NCBI GenBank assembly: GCA_050485485.1
Contig: JBJHBM010000039.1
Location: forward strand, 1 to 16,900
DNA from: WHSO01 sp050485485
Lineage (GTDB): Bacteria > Pseudomonadota > Alphaproteobacteria > SMXQ01
DNA length: 16,900 nt
Direction of reading: 5' to 3'
Shown here: positions 16,501 to 16,900 of the stretch, one piece after another
Layout of the letters: every line of letters starts with the position of its first letter
How positions within the stretch are numbered: the stretch's first letter is position 1
Made by a program: the position numbers and the translations under genes
The notes under the pieces: generated by a model
Seen by the model: only the letters and a program-made list of their open reading frames with translations
Database searches by the model: none
Told to the model about the DNA's origin: nothing

Positions 16501-16506
16501 GCACAC
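13504..16506 (-). CDS. glnE: Bifunctional glutamine synthetase adenylyltransferase/adenylyl-removing enzyme
   Basis: Adds AMP to glutamine synthetase when nitrogen is plentiful and removes it when scarce, under control of PII (GlnB) and glutamine. The protein carries two nucleotidyltransferase halves. In the N-terminal (de-adenylylating) half GLGKLGAFELNYSSDIDL holds D208 and D210. In the C-terminal (adenylylating) half ALGKLGGREITENSDLDLL holds D725 and D727. Central and terminal helical regions (for example VRDLR-type helices near RRVEHRLQMVDDRQTH) match the family. Length is 1000 residues from GTG 16506 (GGAG 8 nt upstream) or 988 from GTG 16470 (AAAGG 6 nt upstream); E. coli has 946. The choice is open: a TTGACC at 16531-16526 might be a -35 element, which would favour the shorter form. 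Downstream is bcp. Confidence 0.95.
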   Translation of the reverse strand: MCGKSLSQERREVTFLPDSAAWPAPADDDAAAAGFAHWAETAERADAEGLATFARGFAADSAGRALLAAVFGNSPFLTHCVLQDPATLRRIVEAGPDAVLDEALAAAAPVPGRPQAETMTALRAARRRVALATALADIGGAWDLERVTGALSRFADAAVGSALATLLWEAAARGEIALADGDAPADRAGLFVLGLGKLGAFELNYSSDIDLIAFYDPERLNYTGRQSPPQFYVRTVREMVAMLESRTRDGYVFRTDLRLRPDPGSTPLAVSVRAAEAYYESTGQNWERAALIKARTVAGDREAGRGFLRMLEPFLWRKSLDFAAIEDIHSIKRQINAHRGGGAIRVAGHNVKLGRGGIREIEFFAQTQQLIWGGRVPALRTAATCDTLRALAAEDRISREAADELIESYRYLRRVEHRLQMVDDRQTHSIPEEPAAFARIARFLGTAGPDAFAAELTRHLARVEGHYAHLFEEAPSLSGPGNLVFTGGEDDPDTLETLRGMGFADVSMIADRVRTWHRGRARATRSARARELLTELVPALLQALSRTANPDAAFRNFDQFLMALPAGVQLFSLFLANPGLLELVAEIMGSAPRLAGNLAARPSLLDGVLTGHFNGPIEDRAALADGLAEALAPARDYEDTLDRSRRFANDHKFKVGIQILKGRLDCDAAGRALTDLADAVIARLYDVTRADMERKHGRVGGAPGRDMCVIALGKLGGREITENSDLDLLFLYDDPPPGADANGANASDGARPLPASQYFARLSQQLITAISAPTAEGKLYEVDMRLRPSGNAGPIATSLEGFRQYQAGAAWTWEHMALTRARVVAGPDALAAAATDAIRAVLTAARDPERLRADVADMRGRLARGHPAASMWDVKYASGGLIDVEFIAQYLQLRHAAEAPEVLDTATAGALGKLAAAGRLDPETAKSLVRAGRLWRTIQGMLRFTYEGAFSEEAAPAGLKAALARAAEAEDFDALTALMERTAREVRETFTALIGDPDRA

Positions 16507-16553
16507 TGCGCGAACTCCGATCAGGGGTCAAGATCGCCAGCCGGAACAACCTC

Positions 16554-16900
16554 TTGCTCAAACGTGGCCTCAAACTGACGTTGGAATCCCTGGCCGTGCT
16601 CGTGGCCGGGTTCGCGGTCCTGCTGGTGCTGGCGGCGTTCCGGCTGTCCTACGGCCCGGTGCCGCTCGACTTCGCGACGCCCTACATCGAGCGCGGCCTC
16701 AGCGCCGACGACGGCTCCCACGCGGTAACGATCCGCCGCACGGTGCTGGTCTGGGCGGGGTGGGAGCGCACTTTCGACGTGTACCTCTCCGGGGTGCGCG
16801 TGACCGCCGCCGACGGCAGCGAGAAGGCCTACGTGCCGGAGCTGGCGGCGGGCTTCTCCGTCCGCGCCCTGCTCCGGGGCAGGCTCGCGCCGACGCAGCT
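16554..16900 (+). CDS. DUF3971/YhdP-like (AsmA-type) envelope protein, N-terminal fragment
   Basis: The frame is open to the window end (115 codons visible). It begins with a basic stretch and a membrane helix (KRGLKLTLES, then about 20 hydrophobic residues). A periplasmic region follows with PLDFATPYIERGLS, VLVWAGWERTFDVYLSGVRV and ELAAGFSVRALLRGRLAP, the N-terminal pattern of alphaproteobacterial DUF3971/AsmA-like proteins. YhdP-family members are very large and take part in phospholipid movement between inner and outer membranes; that role here is inference. The start is unsure: TTG 16554 (GGAA 7 nt upstream) fits the signal-anchor topology, while ATG 16443 in the same frame would overlap the divergent glnE start. 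The full length cannot be seen. Confidence 0.65.
   Translation, partial: MLKRGLKLTLESLAVLVAGFAVLLVLAAFRLSYGPVPLDFATPYIERGLSADDGSHAVTIRRTVLVWAGWERTFDVYLSGVRVTAADGSEKAYVPELAAGFSVRALLRGRLAPTQ

Noticed and set aside
13007..16573. 1188-codon minus-strand frame joining the glnE region to bcp
   Set aside because: Only its last 154 codons (from ATG 13471 with a strong ribosome binding site) are real; the rest is an Arg-rich shadow of glnE in another frame, not a fusion protein.

Overview
The window looks like a chromosomal segment of a high-GC alphaproteobacterium, probably Rhodospirillales-like, interrupted by a lower-GC accessory island. The evidence for the host is the gene order rne / amiC-type amidase / PBP1A / prfB, an RNase E with a large acidic insert in its S1 region, and the glnE-bcp pair next to a DUF3971/AsmA-like gene. 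The taxon is an inference from gene order and composition; no rRNA or other marker is present.

Left part (1-8108, core). RNase E runs leftwards off the window edge. A 410-nt divergent region separates it from a rightward series: N-acetylmuramoyl-L-alanine amidase with an AMIN domain, the bifunctional peptidoglycan synthase PBP1A, peptide chain release factor 2 with its programmed +1 frameshift intact, and a RidA-superfamily protein. Amidase and PBP1A act on opposite sides of peptidoglycan turnover; RF2 ends translation at UGA/UAA codons.

Middle part (about 8109-12956, accessory island). Base composition falls to roughly half G+C by eye, against about 70% around it, and codon use changes. It holds two convergent blocks. 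The first is a two-gene operon (2-nt spacing). It encodes a 732-residue protein with two separate GHKL ATPase modules (an N-terminal MORC/MutL/Hsp90-like one and a C-terminal histidine-kinase one with a candidate phospho-histidine), followed by a 362-residue protein with a complete receiver domain fused to a C-terminal domain I do not recognise. The second block is a cytosine-5 DNA methyltransferase and a divergent Vsr-type mismatch endonuclease. No integrase, transposase or clear flanking repeat is visible. I read the island as a defence or DNA-modification module in which a phosphorelay may sense or control something linked to the methyltransferase/Vsr pair. This is the most interesting part of the window.

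Right part (12957-16900, core). A terminator hairpin oriented for the leftward genes marks the right edge of the island. It is followed by bcp (thiol peroxidase) and glnE (bifunctional glutamine synthetase adenylyltransferase/removase), both leftward and probably co-transcribed. The start of a rightward DUF3971/YhdP-like membrane protein is cut by the window end. The island therefore sits between genes that would otherwise be convergent neighbours (RidA-like rightward, bcp leftward), a site where insertion does little harm. I saw no tRNA, rRNA or CRISPR array.
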